From Saprospiraceae bacterium (GTDB lineage Bacteria > Bacteroidota > Bacteroidia > Chitinophagales > Saprospiraceae): a stretch of DNA of 64,000 nucleotides. The stretch spans positions 37,764-101,763 of the forward strand of contig JADJLN010000018.1 in NCBI GenBank assembly GCA_016710115.1. The letters run 5' to 3'. How positions within the stretch are numbered: the first letter of the stretch is position 1; the number at the start of each line of letters is the position of its first letter. The notes beneath the pieces were generated by a model. It ran no database searches. It worked only from the letters and a program-made list of their open reading frames with translations, and was not told where the DNA came from. Below, piece by piece: positions 61,273 through 64,000 of the stretch. A program made the position numbers and the translations under genes.

Positions 61273-63560
61273 TTATTGGGTTAATAATTCAATTTTGAAT
61301 CCTGCTTCCTTTACTTTTTGCATTACTTCTTCTTCGGTAATTCCTTCGGAATGCACAGAAAGAATTTTGTCTTTGTTTGTTGCAATAGGAATACCAATCA
61401 AATTGTAAATAAATGCCCAAAACAGGTTTTGTTTAATGGTGCGAACTGTTGATTTTGATAAATGAATTGCTTCGGGGATTTTTGTAAGGTCTGATGAAAT
61501 GATAGTCATTTTAGCTACATCCATTGCAATGTCGCTTCCTTTGCCCATTGCCATACTCACGTCTGCTTGTGCCAATGCTGTGCTGTCATTGATACCATCG
61601 CCAACCATCGCTACAACCTTTCCTTGTTGCTGCAATTGTTTAACGAATGCGGCTTTATGTTCAGGCAGTACTTCTGCTTTGTAATGTTTGATTCAACTTT
61701 TTCTGAAACAGCTTTGGCTGTCGTTTCATTGTCGCCTGTGAGCATATAAACTTCAATGCCTGATAGCTGTAATTCTTCAATTGCCTTTTTAGAAGTTGCT
61801 TTAATCTGGTCAGCTATTGCTAATATGGCTATTGTTTTTCGTATTGGCAAACCAAATTACTGTTTTGGCTTCATTGCCCCATTGATTGGCTTTTTAGCAA
61901 CCGCATTTTCAATCAAAATTTCATTTTCTTGTATCAGTCTTTTGTTTCCAATGAAATAAGTTATGCGTCAATCTCAGCTTTTGCTCCTTTTCCTGTGATA
62001 CTTTCAAATGGTTATTGAAACGGTATTCTGATTTTTAAATGAGAAACAACCGCATCTGCCAATGGGTGTTCAGATTGTTTTTCAATGCTGAATAGTATTT
62101 GTTTTAATATCGGGGTTTCTTCAGTCAAAATCATTCGTTACAACAGGTTTACCTTCTGTGATGGTTCCTGTTTTATCAGAGTATTACAGCATTTACCTTT
62201 TTGCTAACTCAAGACTTTCTGCATCTTTAATTAAGATTCCTTTTTCAGCTCCTTTGCCCACACCAAACATAATTGCAGTCGGAGTAGCTAAACCTAAAGC
62301 ACAAGGACAGGCAATAACCAATACGGTAATAAGAGCTAACAATCCTGGTAAAGCCATTGTCTCCGCCAAAAGATGTGCCATACTATAAATGAAGCAACGG
62401 CAATTACAATTACAATGGGCACGAAAATTCCTGCAACTTTATCCACCAATTCCTGGACAGGAGCTTTACTGCCTTGTGCGTCTTGCACCATTTTGATAAT
62501 GTGTGCAAGCATAGTTTCACTGCCTACTTTATCGGCTTTAAATTGGGAAGCTACCTTTTGATTAATAGTTTCCCGCAAATACTTTGTCGTTTTCATTTTT
62601 CAACACGGAAACAGGCTCACCGCTCAACATACTTTCGCCCACAAAAGAGTTTCCGTTAATTACTATTCCATCTAAGCAACTTGCTCGCCTGGTTTTTACC
62701 GCAACCTTGTATTACCTATTTCAACTTGCTCAATGGGGATTTCCATTTGATAAACCACTTTCATCCTGTACAACTCGTAACTGTTTTAGGCTGTAAACCC
62801 ATCAATTTTTTAATGGCTGATGAAGTATTTCCCTTGGCTTTTTCTTCCAATAGTTTACCCAACAATATAAAACCAATGATCACAGAAGCGGCTTCAAAAT
62901 AAACAAGGCGTGAAATCCCCCCGTGCGTACCCGGAATTCGGAAACAGTGTGTTGAAAACACTGAAAATGTAAGCAACACCTGCTTAATGCCACCAAAGGA
63001 TCCATATTGGCAGATCGATGTTGGCTTGTTTCAAGCATTGATGTAAAAATCTCTCTCCCAACCAAAATAAAACTGGGGTACTTAAAACCACATTATTTCA
63101 TTCGAAAAGGGCATATTCATAAAGAACATTCCGATTCTACTACAGGAATGGATAGTATCAACGCCCAATAGGTTTTTCTTTTTGAGAGTTTTTGAAAGTT
63201 TTTCTTTCCGAATATGCTCAATGGTCTCATCACCAGAAGGTCTTTCATCAATTAACAAATCAACTAATACTTTAAACAACTTTTCTCAAATGCTCCACTG
63301 GTATCAAACTCGGTATAATTCTACTGGGGACCTTTGCATTTGCATGATCCACGCTTGCATTCACCAACTCCTGCCTGTGATTTTGGCATACTCTCACACT
63401 AATCGCACAAAGAGCACGTCAATTTGTAATACAGGGAATGATTTCTTTACGGTAGTTACTCCACAACCCAAATCTCAAGTTTTTACAGCTTCTAAACTGT
63501 TTCCCGATTTTGGTTTCAATGATTGCTTCTTATTGTTGAGTTCCACTCGGTGATTCACCA
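61273..63560 (-). CDS. copA: Copper-translocating P-type ATPase, heavily frameshifted
   Basis: At least seven frame segments together cover a CopA-type P1B ATPase: a remnant N-terminal HMA region (about 63290-63560; its CxxC is obscured by frameshifts), transmembrane helices near IGMFFMNMPFSNEIMW, FILLGKLLEEKAKGNTSSAIKKLMGLQPKTV, the metal channel ACPCALGLATPTAIM (62280 region), DKTGTITEG at about 62155-62185, MLTGDNETTA and MVGDGINDS. The last part after GIPIA departs from the normal final membrane helices and instead reads TNKDKILSVHSEGITEEEV, which resembles the end of a small HMA chaperone. The N-terminal limit is uncertain. The enzyme exports Cu(I). Confidence 0.8.
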
Positions 63561-63750
63561 TTAAGTTTTGCCAATCCATTGTCCACCAATTAAAGCACAG
63601 TGTTCACTTTCACAACGCCTCCAAGTGGTATCCTAAATTCTGTTATTATTTTGTTGCCATACTTTTTGTTATCTAATTACAAGGCAAAGGTGGCAACATT
63701 ACATTTCTTACCCGTTACCTGATTTTGGATTATTGTATTTGCTTAACATT

Positions 63751-64000
63751 TTACACTCCGTCTAGTGGTTTGCGCTTTATTTCTTGAGATATTCTTAAAG
63801 TGAGTAGGGGTAAGTCCTGTAAATTTTTAAACTGATTGCTCAAATATCCAACACTCGAATAATAATTCATTTGATAAGCAATTTCGCTTAACAAAGGATT
63901 TCGTCAAAACCAAAAGTTCTTTCTGTACCTTCAATTTTTGAGCAATGAAATATTTTTAGTCGTTCCTTCAACTTTGCAGAAAACAGATTTGATAAGTAAG
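63751..64000 (-). CDS. AraC-family transcriptional regulator, C-terminal part, frameshifted
   Basis: The second half of an AraC DNA-binding domain: after joining frames the sequence reads LSEIAYQMNYYSSVGYLSNQF and KNLTGLTPTHFKN, ending KRKPLDGV. This is the HTH_18 C-terminal helix-turn-helix. The gene runs off the right edge, so the sensor part is missing. An AraC gene beside copA is a frequent arrangement in Bacteroidota mobile copper-resistance clusters and may control the ATPase operon. Region 63561-63750 between them has no gene I can identify. Confidence 0.7.

Overview
The window reads as a chromosomal segment of a Bacteroidota bacterium, most likely in or near the Saprospiria. The evidence is a PorP/SprF type IX secretion outer-membrane protein, a giant HYR adhesin with a gliding-motility (CHU_C-type) C-terminal domain, PD40-OmpA and DUF4783 proteins, many SPII lipoproteins, and repeated use of the Bacteroidota -7 promoter element TAnnTTTG, often only a few bases before the start codon. 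Core genes look close to 50% GC. Two stretches, about 15.3-24.3 kb and 54.7-64 kb, are visibly AT-richer and look accessory. About 15 genes are split by one-base indels. In those I could resolve, the break is nearly always in a homopolymer, so most look like consensus errors of a long-read assembly rather than decay. The last 6 kb are worst affected.

Layout. 0-2.3 kb: the end of lgt, a sodium:solute symporter, tRNA-Cys. 2.4-3.8 kb: a frameshifted DUF5691-like gene. 3.9-8.7 kb: a polysaccharide export/assembly run (GT2, Wzx flippase, Wzz-like, O-antigen ligase/polymerase). 8.6-14.2 kb: lipoprotein + gpmI, DUF4783, a YbdL-type aminotransferase, pterin dehydratase, M42 aminopeptidase. 14.2-15.3 kb: a radical SAM/SPASM gene. 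24.6-25.8 kb: kynureninase. 26-35.2 kb: a T9SS-linked operon (PD40-OmpA, PorP/SprF, ~1980-residue adhesin). 35.2-38.9 kb: an insertion-sequence graveyard with a duplicated small ORF at each side. 38.9-54.7 kb: gltX, a polysaccharide deacetylase, an M49-like lipoprotein peptidase, GNAT, SRPBCC, PiT phosphate transporter, a BNR/sortilin-like protein, a sulfatase and a B12-type radical SAM protein. 54.7-64 kb: a secreted protein, UPF0158/DUF3024, a class A beta-lactamase between two attC-like hairpins, and a copper-resistance cluster (multicopper oxidase, HMA-DUF3347, CopA ATPase, AraC).

The most unusual part is 15.3-24.5 kb, between the radical SAM gene and kynureninase. It holds four tandem cassettes in one orientation. 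Each has the order partner lipoprotein gene <- large zincin-type lipoprotein gene <- AGAGA pentanucleotide tract (absent from the collapsed cassette) - copy of the last ~40-180 bp of the radical SAM gene. The large proteins share a nearly identical N-terminal 300 or so residues (SPII signal, five-cysteine zinc-ribbon-like motif, Gly/Ser/Asn linker, Cys-rich segment). They then switch abruptly to divergent C-terminal domains that each keep HExxHA and a downstream HxxM. Each large gene is coupled, by a 10-nt overlap or a 1-nt gap, to a small signal-peptide gene, and these partners differ between cassettes. One cassette has collapsed to a decayed partner plus the last 26 codons of its large gene. 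This architecture (constant N-terminus, variable metallopeptidase-like tip, cognate downstream small gene, orphan partner) resembles polymorphic toxin-immunity loci, here as surface lipoproteins. A toxin or immunity function is inference; the repeat structure is directly visible.
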